Notes under the pieces: model-generated
The model's database searches: none
The model's input: the letters and a program-made list of their open reading frames with translations, nothing else
What the model was told of the DNA's origin: nothing
Translations under genes and position numbers: made by a program
Assembly: GCF_022843985.1 (NCBI RefSeq)
Contig: NZ_JALHMP010000022.1
Coordinates: 16,677-80,676, forward strand
Reading direction: 5' to 3'
Length of the DNA: 64,000 nt
Source of the DNA: Phreatobacter sp.
Lineage (GTDB): Bacteria; Pseudomonadota; Alphaproteobacteria; Rhizobiales; Phreatobacteraceae
Part shown: positions 36,064 to 47,368 of the stretch, in pieces
How the letters are laid out: every line of letters starts with the position of its first letter
How positions within the stretch are numbered: the stretch's first letter is position 1

Positions 36064-36741
36064 TCAGGCGTCGCTGGTCTGCTTGGAGCCCTTCTTGGCG
36101 GGCTTGGCGAAGAGGGCATCGACATCGCTCTGGTCCACGCCCTCGCCGTCGAGCTGGGGACCATGGAGGATGTTCTTCATCTTGCGCTCCTCGCGCCGGC
36201 GCTCGTCTTCCGACAGGTAGCCGTCGGCATCGGCGGCGCTGATGGCATCGGCGAAGCGGGTGACGCGGGCCTCGATGTGCTTGAGCGTGTCGATGACCTT
36301 GGCGACGCGCTGGCCGGTAATGTCTTGGAACGAGCAGGCCTCGAAGATGAGCATCATGCGCTCGTCGACCATCGCCTTGTAGGCGACGGGATCGGAGGCG
36401 TCGGCCGCCATGAGTTCCTCGGCGGCACCCATGATGGTGTCGGTGGCCTTCTCGGTCGCCTTGACGATGGCGTCGAGTTCCATGCCGGCGGCCGGGATGC
36501 GGCTGTGCTTGAGATCGTTCGGCTGCAGGCGGCCGACCTCGACCTTCATGTTGGTGATGAAGGAGGCGATGTCCGAAAGCTCGCGATAGACCGACATGTC
36601 GATCGAGCGGAAGAAGCTCGACAGCGATTCGACGGTCACCTCGGCGAGAGCGACGACGTCACCGAGGGACACATCCCCGTTGCCCTTCGTCCGGATGAAC
36701 TGGACGATGCGGTCGAGATGTTCGGTGGAAACTTGCTTCAT
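36064..36741 (-). CDS. cheZ: CheZ-family chemotaxis phosphatase
   Basis: Accelerates dephosphorylation of CheY-P. The 225-residue helical protein carries the catalytic motif in ACSFQDITGQRVAKVIDTLKHIEARV, with the Asp and Gln that correspond to the active pair of CheZ (QDLTGQ). The Lys/Asp-containing C-terminus (QSDVDALFAKPAKK) resembles the CheY-binding tail of CheZ. It lies downstream of cheY on the same strand, separated by 111 bp, which supports a functional pair. No flagellar genes are in the window. Confidence 0.9.
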   Translation of the reverse strand: MKQVSTEHLDRIVQFIRTKGNGDVSLGDVVALAEVTVESLSSFFRSIDMSVYRELSDIASFITNMKVEVGRLQPNDLKHSRIPAAGMELDAIVKATEKATDTIMGAAEELMAADASDPVAYKAMVDERMMLIFEACSFQDITGQRVAKVIDTLKHIEARVTRFADAISAADADGYLSEDERRREERKMKNILHGPQLDGEGVDQSDVDALFAKPAKKGSKQTSDA

Positions 36742-36852
36742 GGTCGCCCATCCCCCAGGGACATCGGCCGTGGCCTCCGTCCGGTCGGTCGATATGTCCT
36801 CCCGGGAGCCGGCCGGAAGCCGGCCCGCCCGGGCGGTCGAACGTCAGGCCGA

Positions 36853-37236
36853 TCAGTCGGCGAAGACCGCGTCGATCTTGGCCTTCAGCGTCTGGGCGTT
36901 GAACGGCTTGACGATGTAATTGTTCACGCCGGCCTTCTTGGCGGCGATGACGTTTTCCGTCTTCGATTCGGCCGTGACCATGATGAAGGGGGTGCGCGAC
37001 AGCGACCCGTCGGAGCGGACCTCCTTGAGGAGCTCGTAGCCGGTCATCGGCTCCATGTTCCAGTCGGAGATCACGAGTCCGTACTTCTTCTCCTTCATCT
37101 TTGCGAGAGCGGCCGAGCCGTCCGACGCGTCGTCGATGTCGTCGAAGCCGAGTTGCTTCAGGAGGTTACGGATGATGCGGATCATCGTGTTGTAATCGTC
37201 GACCACGAGGATCGGCATCGAAAGGTCAACAGCCAT
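36853..37236 (-). CDS. cheY: Single-domain response regulator CheY
   Basis: A chemotaxis output regulator of 127 residues. All receiver residues are present: acidic pair D13/D14 in LVVDDYN, phospho-acceptor D58 in VISDWNMEPM, Thr in FIMVTAES and Lys in NYIVKPFNAQTLKAKI. VISDWNMEP and KPF are typical of true CheY. ATG 37236 begins the domain; the upstream open frame to 37407 lacks support. It is followed by cheZ. Confidence 0.93.
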   Translation of the reverse strand: MAVDLSMPILVVDDYNTMIRIIRNLLKQLGFDDIDDASDGSAALAKMKEKKYGLVISDWNMEPMTGYELLKEVRSDGSLSRTPFIMVTAESKTENVIAAKKAGVNNYIVKPFNAQTLKAKIDAVFAD

Positions 37237-37475
37237 CACACTGCTCCAAGCGCCGGCGCCATACTTGTGGCACCGTTCCGGAAAGTTGTTCAAACCGCAC
37301 GCGTCGCGGCGATCGGCATGAAAATGCCTGTCAGCCTTGAAGAAGCGGTTAACGCAGCGTCTGGACGACCTGGAAAATACGACAGCAACGGCGCCGCCGA
37401 CCTGCAATGCCGGACAGGGTTAGAAAAGGGTTTGGAGGCTGCGGCGCAACAGGCTGTGTTTCGGCCAGGGCATCC

Positions 37476-37847
37476 ATGACCGATGACGAGGAGCAATCGG
37501 CCGTCGTGACAGGCGTTCGCGGCCGCTGCCCGCGCTGGCGCGAGGGCTATCTCTTCGCGGAGTTCCTGACGGTGAAGCTGCGATGCAGCGCGGGTGGCCT
37601 CGATTTCGCCTTCGCCGATTCCGGCGATGGCCCTGCGGTCTTCGTCATCCTCTTCGCCGGATTCCTCATCTGTGACATGGCCCTGGTGGTGGATGTCCGC
37701 TGGGCACCGCTCATGTGGGTGCGTGCCGTGATCTTCGGGCCGCCGGCGCTGGTGGTCTGCCTCGGGCTGCTGCGACCGATGAAGGGACTGATGGTCGCGC
37801 TGCAATATCGCCATGGCGCAAGCGAGGGCCGCCTCGACAGGGAGTGA
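37476..37847 (+). CDS. DUF983 family membrane protein with degenerate zinc ribbon
   Basis: A small membrane protein of 123 residues, usually encoded in rhizobial cytochrome oxidase clusters next to SURF1. It matches at GVRGRCPRWREGYLF, LDFAFADSGDGPAVFVILFAGFLI and LLRPMKGLMVALQYRH. The family normally has a CxxC...CxxC zinc ribbon. Here the second Cys of each pair is lost (C18-P-R-W21 and C37-S-A-G40), so metal binding is doubtful. There are two membrane helices. SURF1 follows after 21 bp, in the same operon. Confidence 0.86.
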   Translation: MTDDEEQSAVVTGVRGRCPRWREGYLFAEFLTVKLRCSAGGLDFAFADSGDGPAVFVILFAGFLICDMALVVDVRWAPLMWVRAVIFGPPALVVCLGLLRPMKGLMVALQYRHGASEGRLDRE

Positions 37848-37868
37848 GGCAGCACCTATCTGCTCAGC

Positions 37869-38663
37869 ATGACCGCGACACCCAGCAGCCCCGCCCCCGC
37901 CCTGCCCCTCGCCGCCCGGCTCAGGACCCTCGTCGTCCCCGGCATCGCCGCTTCGATCGCTCTGGCCATCCTGGTCGTCCTCGGCACCTGGCAGCTGTCG
38001 CGGCTTGCCTGGAAGAACGGCCTCGTGGCGCAGGTCGAGCAGCGCACGCGGGCGCCGGCCATCGCGCTTCCCGGTCGCGAGGCCTGGCCGCGCATGACCC
38101 CCGCGCGGGACGACTATCGCCGGGTGACAGTCACCGGCCGCTTCCGCCACGACGCGGAGGCCTATCTCTATCATGTGGCCGGCGACAGCCGGCAGGCCGA
38201 TGCGACGCGCCCGCGGGGTCAGGGCTTCTTCGTCCTGACGCCGCTGGTGACGGCGACTGGAGATACGGTCATTGTCAACCGCGGCTTCGTTCCGACGGAC
38301 CGGCGCGATCCCGGCACGCGCACCGCCGGCCAGGTGGACGGCATTGTCAGCGTCACTGGCCTGATCCGCTATCCCGAGGAGCGCGGGGCGCTGGCCGCGC
38401 CCGACGACCCGGCGCGGCGGACCTTCTACACCCGCGACCTCGCCGGGATCGGTCGGACGCTTGGTCTCGATGCCGCTGCAACGGCACCCTTCTCCGTCGA
38501 CGCCGATGCGACGCCGGTGCCGGGCGGCCTGCCGGTCGGCGGCGAGACCCGTCTCGTCTTCACCAACCGCCACTTCGAATATGCGCTGACCTGGTTCGGC
38601 CTCGCCCTGACCCTGGTCGGTGTCTTCGGCGCCTATGCGTTCCAGCGCCTGCGCGGACGCTGA
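37869..38663 (+). CDS. SURF1 family cytochrome oxidase assembly protein
   Basis: Helps insert heme a into cytochrome oxidase subunit I. The 264 residues have the family topology: a membrane helix at about 22-45 (VVPGIAASIALAILVVLGTWQLSRLAWK) and another at the C-terminus (YALTWFGLALTLVGVFGAYAF), flanking a periplasmic domain. Blocks include YRRVTVTGRFRHDAEAYLY, QGFFVLTPLVTATGDTVIVNRGFVP and TFYTRDLAGIGRTLGL. It pairs with DUF983 and serves the oxidase at 41.5-46.9 kb, although the two segments face opposite directions here. Confidence 0.93.
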   Translation: MTATPSSPAPALPLAARLRTLVVPGIAASIALAILVVLGTWQLSRLAWKNGLVAQVEQRTRAPAIALPGREAWPRMTPARDDYRRVTVTGRFRHDAEAYLYHVAGDSRQADATRPRGQGFFVLTPLVTATGDTVIVNRGFVPTDRRDPGTRTAGQVDGIVSVTGLIRYPEERGALAAPDDPARRTFYTRDLAGIGRTLGLDAAATAPFSVDADATPVPGGLPVGGETRLVFTNRHFEYALTWFGLALTLVGVFGAYAFQRLRGR

Positions 38664-38670
38664 GCGGGCT

Positions 38671-40014
38671 TCACATCCCCTCGGGCTTGCCGACCACGAC
38701 GACCAGCATCTTCGGATCGCCGAACAGCCGGCGGGCGACACGGCGTACGTCGTCGAGGCTGACCGCATCGATCAGGCCGTTGCGGCGGTCGAGATAGTCA
38801 GGCTGGAACCCGTCGAGCTGCAGGCGGATGAGGTTGGAGGCGATCTGCGTGGAGGTCTCGAAGCGCAGGGCCCAGGAGCCGATCAGGTAGCGCTTGGCCT
38901 GTTCCAGTTCGAGCTCGGTCGGCCCCTCGGCGCCGAGGCGCTTGAGTTCCGCCGTGATCACCGCGAGGCTCTCGGCGGCGCGGTCGTTGCGCGTCGAGGT
39001 CCCGCCCGTCACGAGGCCCGCGGCATCGAAGGCGGCGAGGCCGGAGGAGACGGAATAGGCGAGGCCGCGCTTCTCGCGCACCTCCTGATAGAGGCGCGAG
39101 GAAAATCCGCTGCCGCCGAGGATGTGGTTGAGGACGAAGGCGGGGATGAAGTCCGGGTCGTCGCGCTTCAGGCCGGGCAGGCCGAAGGAGATGGTCGCCT
39201 GCGGCACGTCGAGCGGAATGACCCGCCGCTCGCCGGTTCCGGCGATGACGGCCTCGGGCACGGGCGTGAGCTCGGCTTTCGCCGGCAGGTCGCCGAAGAC
39301 CATGTCGAGCAGAGGGGCGAGCTCGGCGGCGGTGATGTCGCCGACCACGGCAATCTTCAGATGATCGCGCGCCAGCAGGCGGCGATGGAGCGTGGAGAGA
39401 TCGGCGGCGGTGATGGCGGCGACGCTGTCGAGCGTGCCGGCGCCGCGCCGGCCATAGGGATGGCCGGGAAAGGCCGTCGCCCAGAACGTGTCGCTGGCGA
39501 TGGACCCGGCATTGGTCGAGGCGCGGCGGACAGAGGCGAGGACCGCCTGGCGCATGCGCTCCAGCGGTGCCGGGTCGAAGCGCGGGCGGGTCAGGGCGAG
39601 CCGTAACAGGTCGAGGGCCTCGGCGCGGTGCTCGGTCAGCGTGCGCAGCGAGCCCGAGAAGAGATCCCGGCTGGCAGAGAAGCTGACCTCGATGGCGCGG
39701 TCCTGGAGGCGGCCGTTAAAGGCCTCCGAATCGAGGTCGCCGGCGCCTTCGTCGAGCAGGGCGGTCATCAGATTGGCGGTCCCCTCGCGGCCGGGCAGGT
39801 CCTGGGCCGTGCCGCCCCGGAAGGCGAAGGACACGGCGAGGATGGGCAAGTGCGTCTGGCGCACGAGCCAGGCCTCGATGCCGCCGGGCGAGACGACACG
39901 CTCGATGCGGCTCGCCTGGCTCGCGGGGACCGCAGTCTGTGCCGCAGCGGGCGCTGTCAGGGCGGGCGTCATCATCAGGATTCCGGCGGCGAGACACAGA
40001 AGGGCGCGGCGCAT
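38671..40014 (-). CDS. M16 peptidase homologue, catalytically degenerate partner
   Basis: An exported protein of 447 residues with a Sec signal (about 1-26, ending PAAAQ). It has the M16 fold (GGIEAWLVRQTHLPILAVSFAFRGGTAQD, GSGFSSRLYQEVREKRGLAYSVSS), but the zinc motif HxxEH is replaced: the aligned residues are N81, T84 and A85 in GTANLMTALLDEG. It retains the R/Y motif in the C-terminal half that binds the substrate end. It is thus the non-catalytic half of a two-subunit protease. Its ATG overlaps the stop of the catalytic partner (TGATG), implying coupled translation and equal amounts. Confidence 0.92.
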   Translation of the reverse strand: MRRALLCLAAGILMMTPALTAPAAAQTAVPASQASRIERVVSPGGIEAWLVRQTHLPILAVSFAFRGGTAQDLPGREGTANLMTALLDEGAGDLDSEAFNGRLQDRAIEVSFSASRDLFSGSLRTLTEHRAEALDLLRLALTRPRFDPAPLERMRQAVLASVRRASTNAGSIASDTFWATAFPGHPYGRRGAGTLDSVAAITAADLSTLHRRLLARDHLKIAVVGDITAAELAPLLDMVFGDLPAKAELTPVPEAVIAGTGERRVIPLDVPQATISFGLPGLKRDDPDFIPAFVLNHILGGSGFSSRLYQEVREKRGLAYSVSSGLAAFDAAGLVTGGTSTRNDRAAESLAVITAELKRLGAEGPTELELEQAKRYLIGSWALRFETSTQIASNLIRLQLDGFQPDYLDRRNGLIDAVSLDDVRRVARRLFGDPKMLVVVVGKPEGM

Positions 40015-41375
40015 CAGCTGCGCTCCGCGCGCGCGAGTTCGCCGGTGACCGCGCGCGAGAAATCGAAGGCCCGCGGCGCCATGGCGTTGATCTGATCACG
40101 GCTGACCGACCGGATGCGCTCCACCCATTGCCGCAGGTCGTCCATCGTGGCTCCGCTGCTGAGGGCCGCGCCATACATGCGGGCCATCGAGGCCTGGCTG
40201 TCCTGGGAATAGACCGACTCGGCGATAAGGCGCGTCTTGGCGCGGGCGATCTCGTCGTCGCGGACGCCCTCCTGGGCGACGCGGGCGGCGACCTCGAGCA
40301 TGGCGGCCTCGAGGACCTCGATGCTGACGCCGGGGCGCGGGGCGGCATGGATTCCGAACCGGCCATCGCCAAGGGACGAGCCGACATAGAAACAGCCGGC
40401 GCTGACCGCCATCTGCCTGTCGGAGACCAGCGTCTTGTACATGGTGCCGTTGGGCGAGGATCCGATCACCTGGGACAGGACCTCAAGCGCCTCCGCCTCT
40501 CCGGGCCGGGCCGAGCGGTAGGAGGGGACGACATGGGTATGGGTGAGGCTCGGCTGGCGGACGCGCTGGTCGGCGAGCCGGACCCTTTCGCGCGTCGTAC
40601 GGCCGATGGCCGGTGGCCGGGTCCGGGCGACGATGCGGGGATTGGCGTCCATCCGCCCGTAGGTCTCGCCGGCGAGACGGAAGACGGTGTCGGCCGTGAC
40701 GTCGCCCGCGACCACGAGGATCGCATTGTTCGGCGCGTAATGGCGGCGATAGAAGGCCATGGCGTCATCGAGGTTGAGCTGCCGGATCTCGTGCTCGAAA
40801 CCGATGATCGGAATGCCGTAGGGATGGGTCTCGCCCCAGAGACGGGCTTGCATCCGCTCGCCGAGGCGGGCGCCGGGTTCGTTGTCGATGCGCTGGCGGC
40901 GCTCCTCGAGGACCACGTCGCGCTCGGGCAGGACGACGGCATCGGTGAGGACGAGGCCGGTCATCCGATCGGCCTCGAAATCCATCATGACCGGCAACTG
41001 CTCGCGGGCGATGCGCTGGAAATAGCCCGTAAAATCATAGGAGGTGAAGGCGTTCTCCTGGCCGCCGGCGGCCGAGATGGCGCGCGAAAAGACTGGCGCC
41101 GGGTTGCGGGTTGTTCCCTTGAACAGGAGATGCTCGAGAAAATGGGCGAGGCCCGATTTGCCCGGCTCCTCGTCGGCGGAGCCGACCTTGTACCAGAGCA
41201 TGTGGGTGACAACCGGCACGCGGTGATCCGGGATGGCGACGACCTCGAGGCCGTTGGCCAGAACATGGCGATAGGCGCGCTCGACGGGAACGGCCGCCTC
41301 CGCCGCCGAAGGCAGCAGTGCCGGCGCGGCGAGGACCGAAAGGGCCGTCGTGAACATGCGTCGAGTCATCGGCAT
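40014..41375 (-). CDS. M16 family zinc peptidase, catalytic subunit
   Basis: A periplasmic insulinase-type peptidase of 453 residues from MPMTRRMFTTALSVLAAPALL, a signal with an RR pair that may use Tat or Sec. The zinc motif HFLEH is intact at 78-82 (KSGLAHFLEHLLFKGT), with the distal Glu in the VLEERRQRIDNEPGARLGE region. It is followed at once by its degenerate partner. The start is uncertain: the frame is open to 41654, and ATGs at 41375 and 41369 are both possible. The terminator of ctaE lies upstream, so this pair has its own promoter. Confidence 0.92.
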   Translation of the reverse strand: MPMTRRMFTTALSVLAAPALLPSAAEAAVPVERAYRHVLANGLEVVAIPDHRVPVVTHMLWYKVGSADEEPGKSGLAHFLEHLLFKGTTRNPAPVFSRAISAAGGQENAFTSYDFTGYFQRIAREQLPVMMDFEADRMTGLVLTDAVVLPERDVVLEERRQRIDNEPGARLGERMQARLWGETHPYGIPIIGFEHEIRQLNLDDAMAFYRRHYAPNNAILVVAGDVTADTVFRLAGETYGRMDANPRIVARTRPPAIGRTTRERVRLADQRVRQPSLTHTHVVPSYRSARPGEAEALEVLSQVIGSSPNGTMYKTLVSDRQMAVSAGCFYVGSSLGDGRFGIHAAPRPGVSIEVLEAAMLEVAARVAQEGVRDDEIARAKTRLIAESVYSQDSQASMARMYGAALSSGATMDDLRQWVERIRSVSRDQINAMAPRAFDFSRAVTGELARAERS

Positions 41376-41477
41376 CGCACCACCATCATCGCGGGTTTCC
41401 GGACGGTATTGAGCCATGGATCGCCCGGCAGAGACACATGACAAGGCCGTGACCGGAATGGACCGCGCCGCCCAAGG

Positions 41478-41502
41478 AAAAGGGCGGCCGAAGCCGCCCT
41501 TT
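41478..41502 (-). terminator. Intrinsic terminator after ctaE
   Basis: On the minus strand, AAAGGGCGGC-TTCG-GCCGCCCTTT forms a perfect 10-bp stem closed by a stable UUCG tetraloop and runs into TTTT. It lies 25 bp after the ctaE stop and marks the end of the oxidase operon. Confidence 0.85.
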
Positions 41503-41526
41503 CGATGTCGGATCGGGGTCCGCAGA

Positions 41527-42408
41527 TCAATGGCCGGCCGCACCGGCGAGCGCGCGGCCCGCCCAGTCATGGCCCCAGACATAGATTGCGGCGAAGAGGA
41601 ACAGCCAGACCACGTCGACGAAGTGCCAGTACCAGGCGGCCGATTCGAAGCCAAAGTGCTTTTCCGGGGTCAGATGCGTTTCCTTGTAGAGGCGCAACAC
41701 GCAGACCAGCAGGAAGATGGTGCCGACGACGACATGGAAGCCGTGGAAACCGGTCGCCATGAAGAAGGTCGCGCCATAGATATTGCCGGAGAAGCTGAAA
41801 TAGGCGTGGGTGTACTCGTAGATCTGGAGGCAGGTGAAGAGCACGCCGAGGATCACCGTGAACCACAGGTACATCTTGGCCTGCTCGCGCTCGCCAGTGA
41901 CGACGTAGTGGTGGGCGGCGGTGACCGTGGTGCCGGACAGCAGCAGAACCAGGGTGCCGAGCAGGGGCAGTTGCAGCGGGTCGAAGGTCGCGATGCCCTT
42001 CGGCGGCCAGTGACCACCGGTCAGTTCGGTGCGCTGGTACTGGATCGCCTCGCCGGGAAAGAAGGCGGCGTCGAAATAGGCCCAGAACCAGGCGACAAAG
42101 AACATCACCTCCGAGGCAATGAACATGATCATGCCGTAGCGCAGGTGCAGCGACACGACGCGGGTATGATGCCCTTCCTGTCCTTCGCGGATGACGTCAG
42201 ACCACCAGCCGAACATCGTGTAGAGAATGCCGATGAGGCCGACGGAAAAGATGACCCAGCCGAGTTGCAGCCCGGCCAGCGGCATGGCCTTCATCCACAT
42301 GACCGAACCGACGGCCATGACGAAGGCTGACATCGAGCCAATGAACGGCCAGGGGCTCAGGGGCACCAGGTGGTAGTCGTGCTGTTGCTTGGCGTGGGCC
42401 TCGGCCAT
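41527..42408 (-). CDS. ctaE: Cytochrome c oxidase subunit III
   Basis: The third core subunit of the aa3-type oxidase, inner membrane, 293 residues with seven helices. Family blocks: HDYHLVPLSPWPFIGSMSAF, FMWWSDVI-like FGWWSDVIREGQEGHHT, SEVMFFVAWFWAYF, GITVTAAHH-like GTTVTAAHHYV, and TGFHGFHVVVGTIFL; the C-terminus includes FESAAWYWHFVDVVWLFLF. GGAG six bases before ATG 42408 fixes the start. It is the last gene of the oxidase operon. Confidence 0.97.
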   Translation of the reverse strand: MAEAHAKQQHDYHLVPLSPWPFIGSMSAFVMAVGSVMWMKAMPLAGLQLGWVIFSVGLIGILYTMFGWWSDVIREGQEGHHTRVVSLHLRYGMIMFIASEVMFFVAWFWAYFDAAFFPGEAIQYQRTELTGGHWPPKGIATFDPLQLPLLGTLVLLLSGTTVTAAHHYVVTGEREQAKMYLWFTVILGVLFTCLQIYEYTHAYFSFSGNIYGATFFMATGFHGFHVVVGTIFLLVCVLRLYKETHLTPEKHFGFESAAWYWHFVDVVWLFLFAAIYVWGHDWAGRALAGAAGH

Positions 42409-42457
42409 TGAAGTCTCCGTATGGCTCTCCGCGACGGTCACCCGTCGCGGCGGTCAA

Positions 42458-43075
42458 TCAGTTGGACCGTGAAACAGGCGGGGTCCCGGTGTTCTGGGCA
42501 ACGGGCCGCGGCGGCTGATTCTGGCGGTAGAAGGTATAGCTCAGGGTGATCGTATTGGCAGTGCGCGCCGACGGATCGTCAACGATCGCAGGATCGACGA
42601 AATAGACGACGGTGAACTCGCGCGACTCGCCAGGGGCAAGGGTCTGCTCGGTGAAGCAGAAGCATTCGAGCTTGTTGAAGAAGCGCCCGGTCTCGTAGGG
42701 GGCGACGTTGTAGGTCGCCATGCCGGTGACCGGCACATCCGCCATGTTGGTGACCCGGTAGGTCATCGTGTGGGTCTCGCCCGCCTTGATCTGATGGCGG
42801 GTGGTGTCGACCTGGAAGCGCCAGGGCAGGCCGGCGCCGATATTGGAATCGAAGCGGATGTCGACGGGATGGTCGATGATGCGGTCGGCAGGCCGCTCGG
42901 CGCGCATCGTCGTGCCGCCGAAGCCGGTCACGCGGCAGAACAGGTCGTAGAGCGGCACGGCGGCATAGGCCGCGCCGAACATGGCCGTGCCGAAGGCAAA
43001 GGCGGAGAGCGCAACCTTGATGTCGCGCTTCCAGTCACGGGGCTGCGGGGTGATTTCGACGGGACTATGGCTCAT
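42458..43075 (-). CDS. ctaG: Cytochrome c oxidase assembly protein CtaG (Cox11 type)
   Basis: Delivers copper to the CuB site of subunit I. The 205 residues have an N-terminal membrane helix (about 22-42) continuing into AVPLYDLFCRVTGFGGTT, and a periplasmic domain with the copper-binding CFC motif in FNKLECFCFTEQTLAPGE. The length is normal. It lies between coxF and ctaE, as in other rhizobia. Confidence 0.95.
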   Translation of the reverse strand: MSHSPVEITPQPRDWKRDIKVALSAFAFGTAMFGAAYAAVPLYDLFCRVTGFGGTTMRAERPADRIIDHPVDIRFDSNIGAGLPWRFQVDTTRHQIKAGETHTMTYRVTNMADVPVTGMATYNVAPYETGRFFNKLECFCFTEQTLAPGESREFTVVYFVDPAIVDDPSARTANTITLSYTFYRQNQPPRPVAQNTGTPPVSRSN

Positions 43076-43082
43076 ATCCGCC

Positions 43083-43247
43083 TCACATCGGCCGCTGCAG
43101 GATGGCAGCGCCCTTCACCATGGTGACAATCCAGAAGATCACACAAAGCCCTGCGAGGGCCAGGGCGATGGCAATGTTGCGTTGACGTTGGCGACGTTTC
43201 TCTTCGGGCGTCAGGACGATGCCGGCTTCAGTGGGTTGTTCGGCCAT
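43083..43247 (-). CDS. coxF: CoxF, small membrane protein of the oxidase operon
   Basis: A 54-residue protein, too short for most gene callers: MAEQPTEAGIVLTPEEKRRQ, then a basic stretch RQRN and one membrane helix (IAIALALAGLCVIFWIVTMV), ending ILQRPM. The position between ctaB and ctaG, 7 bp from ctaG, and the PEEKRRQR pattern match the CoxF-type proteins of rhizobial oxidase operons. AGGAGG eight bases before ATG 43247 sets the start; an ATG two codons earlier is too close to that site. The function is unknown, perhaps assembly. Confidence 0.85.
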   Translation of the reverse strand: MAEQPTEAGIVLTPEEKRRQRQRNIAIALALAGLCVIFWIVTMVKGAAILQRPM

Positions 43248-43262
43248 GGACATTGCCTCCTC

Positions 43263-44195
43263 TCAGAGGATCCGCGCAAGGATACCCTGCTCCACAAGGA
43301 GCACGGCGAAGAGCGCGAACAGATAGAGGATCGAGAAGGCGAACATGCGGCCGGACGCCTTGCGGGCAGCCGCGCCTTCCCGGCGGCGGTAGATCTCGAT
43401 GGCGAGCCAGATCATGCCGAGGCCGCCGGCCGCCGCGACGACGCCATAGGTCAGGCCGGCGAAGCCGAGAAACCAGGGCGCCATGCCGACCGGGGCGAGG
43501 ACCAGCGTGTAGAGGAGGATCTGGCGGCGGGTCTCCGCCTCGCCACAGGCGACGGGCAGCATGGGCACGCCGGCCCGCGCGTAGTCTTCCGACTTGATCA
43601 GCGCCAGCGCCCAGAAATGGGGCGGCGTCCAGATGAAGATGATGAGGAAGAGCACGAGGGATTCGAGGGAGACCGAGCCGGTGACCGCGGCCCAGCCGAT
43701 CATCGGCGGAAAGGCGCCGGCAGCCCCGCCGATGACGATGTTCTGCGGCGTCCAGCGCTTCAGCCACATCGTGTAGATGACGGCATAGAAGAAGATGGTG
43801 AAGGCGAGAAGGCCGGCGGCGAGCCAGTTGGCGACCAGTCCGAGAACCAGCACCGAGAGCACCGACAGGACCAGCCCGAAGGCGAGTGCCTCGCCCGGCG
43901 TGACACGGCCGGCGGGGATCGGGCGGGTGGCGGTCCGGCCCATGAGCGCGTCGATATCGGCGTCGTACCACATGTTCAGCGCGCCGGAGGCGCCGGCCCC
44001 CACTGCGATGCACAGGAGGCTGATCGCGGCCAGGACCGGATGGACCCCGCCGGGCGCGATGACGATCCCGGTCAGCGCCGTGAACACGACGAGCGACATG
44101 ACCCGCGGCTTCAGCAGCGCAATGAAGTCCCGCGGCTCGGCCTGGCTGACCAGGGCGGAGCGGTTCATGCTCGAAGTGTCGTCGACAAGGGACAA
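43263..44195 (-). CDS. ctaB: Protoheme IX farnesyltransferase (heme O synthase)
   Basis: Adds a farnesyl group to heme B to make heme O, the precursor of heme A for this oxidase. The UbiA-superfamily protein has about nine helices and 310 residues: [19 protein letters not shown] at the start and the diphosphate motif [21 protein letters not shown]. The start is probably TTG at 44195 ([15 protein letters not shown]), since the family keeps about 20 residues before [12 protein letters not shown] 44168 is the alternative. It lies between ctaD and coxF. Confidence 0.94.
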   Translation of the reverse strand: MSLVDDTSSMNRSALVSQAEPRDFIALLKPRVMSLVVFTALTGIVIAPGGVHPVLAAISLLCIAVGAGASGALNMWYDADIDALMGRTATRPIPAGRVTPGEALAFGLVLSVLSVLVLGLVANWLAAGLLAFTIFFYAVIYTMWLKRWTPQNIVIGGAAGAFPPMIGWAAVTGSVSLESLVLFLIIFIWTPPHFWALALIKSEDYARAGVPMLPVACGEAETRRQILLYTLVLAPVGMAPWFLGFAGLTYGVVAAAGGLGMIWLAIEIYRRREGAAARKASGRMFAFSILYLFALFAVLLVEQGILARIL

Positions 44196-44287
44196 GACGG
44201 TCTCAAAGGGTTGGCGGGATGACGGACATCCCTGTCCGGAGCCGAAGCCCGGGGCATCATGCTCCGGGCTTCAGTGTGGCGAGGACG

Positions 44288-46877
<2,590 letters not shown>

Positions 46878-47368
46878 GTTCTTCTGCTCCGTCGCCAAGG
46901 GCCGAAAATCGCCGGACATCGACCCTGTCTCTGTTGTCGCTCGCAGTCCCGGCGGATCGGTTGACCGCACGCCGGCTTTCGGCTGCCTCTTCTGTACGAC
47001 CGGGGACGCATCTCCGATCAATGCGTCTCACAAGCGGCCCAGCTGAGGGTTTGCCGGCCCCTTGAAACACAAAAACGCTATGCTCGCAATGCGACCGTTT
47101 AGAGCTTTTCAAAGCCCAGCCGACCGCATGCGAGCCGATCTGCTTATAACCGCGAGGCCCCGGCTTTGGAATTGGTCGAAAGGCGATCGTGCCCCGTGGA
47201 ATCGGCATGACCCGGCGTCCACGCGCGCATAATCTTGACACCATTGCGCGGGAATGGTCCCTCGCGGTCGCATCGCCCGGCCTGCGGGCTGGCGGCGATT
47301 CGTCGGCCGGGTTTTCCGACCCGGCGACGCCCGCACACCCTCGTGCCCCGAGCTCCGGAGCCCCACGG
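46878..47368. other. 491-bp divergent promoter region between ctaC and ialB
   Basis: No gene or RNA is seen. The region must hold the promoters of the oxidase operon (leftward) and ialB (rightward). The most AT-rich stretch is about 47060-47110. Open frames crossing it from ctaC and ialB look like GC-rich artefacts. No clear regulatory motif was found. Confidence 0.6.

Noticed and set aside
38671..40014. Annotating the second M16 gene as an active zinc protease
   Set aside because: The HxxEH motif is absent (N81, T84, A85 instead); only the partner gene has HFLEH.
47060..47110. A promoter with defined boxes for the oxidase operon
   Set aside because: The stretch is AT-rich, but I found no -35/-10 pair better than chance on either strand.
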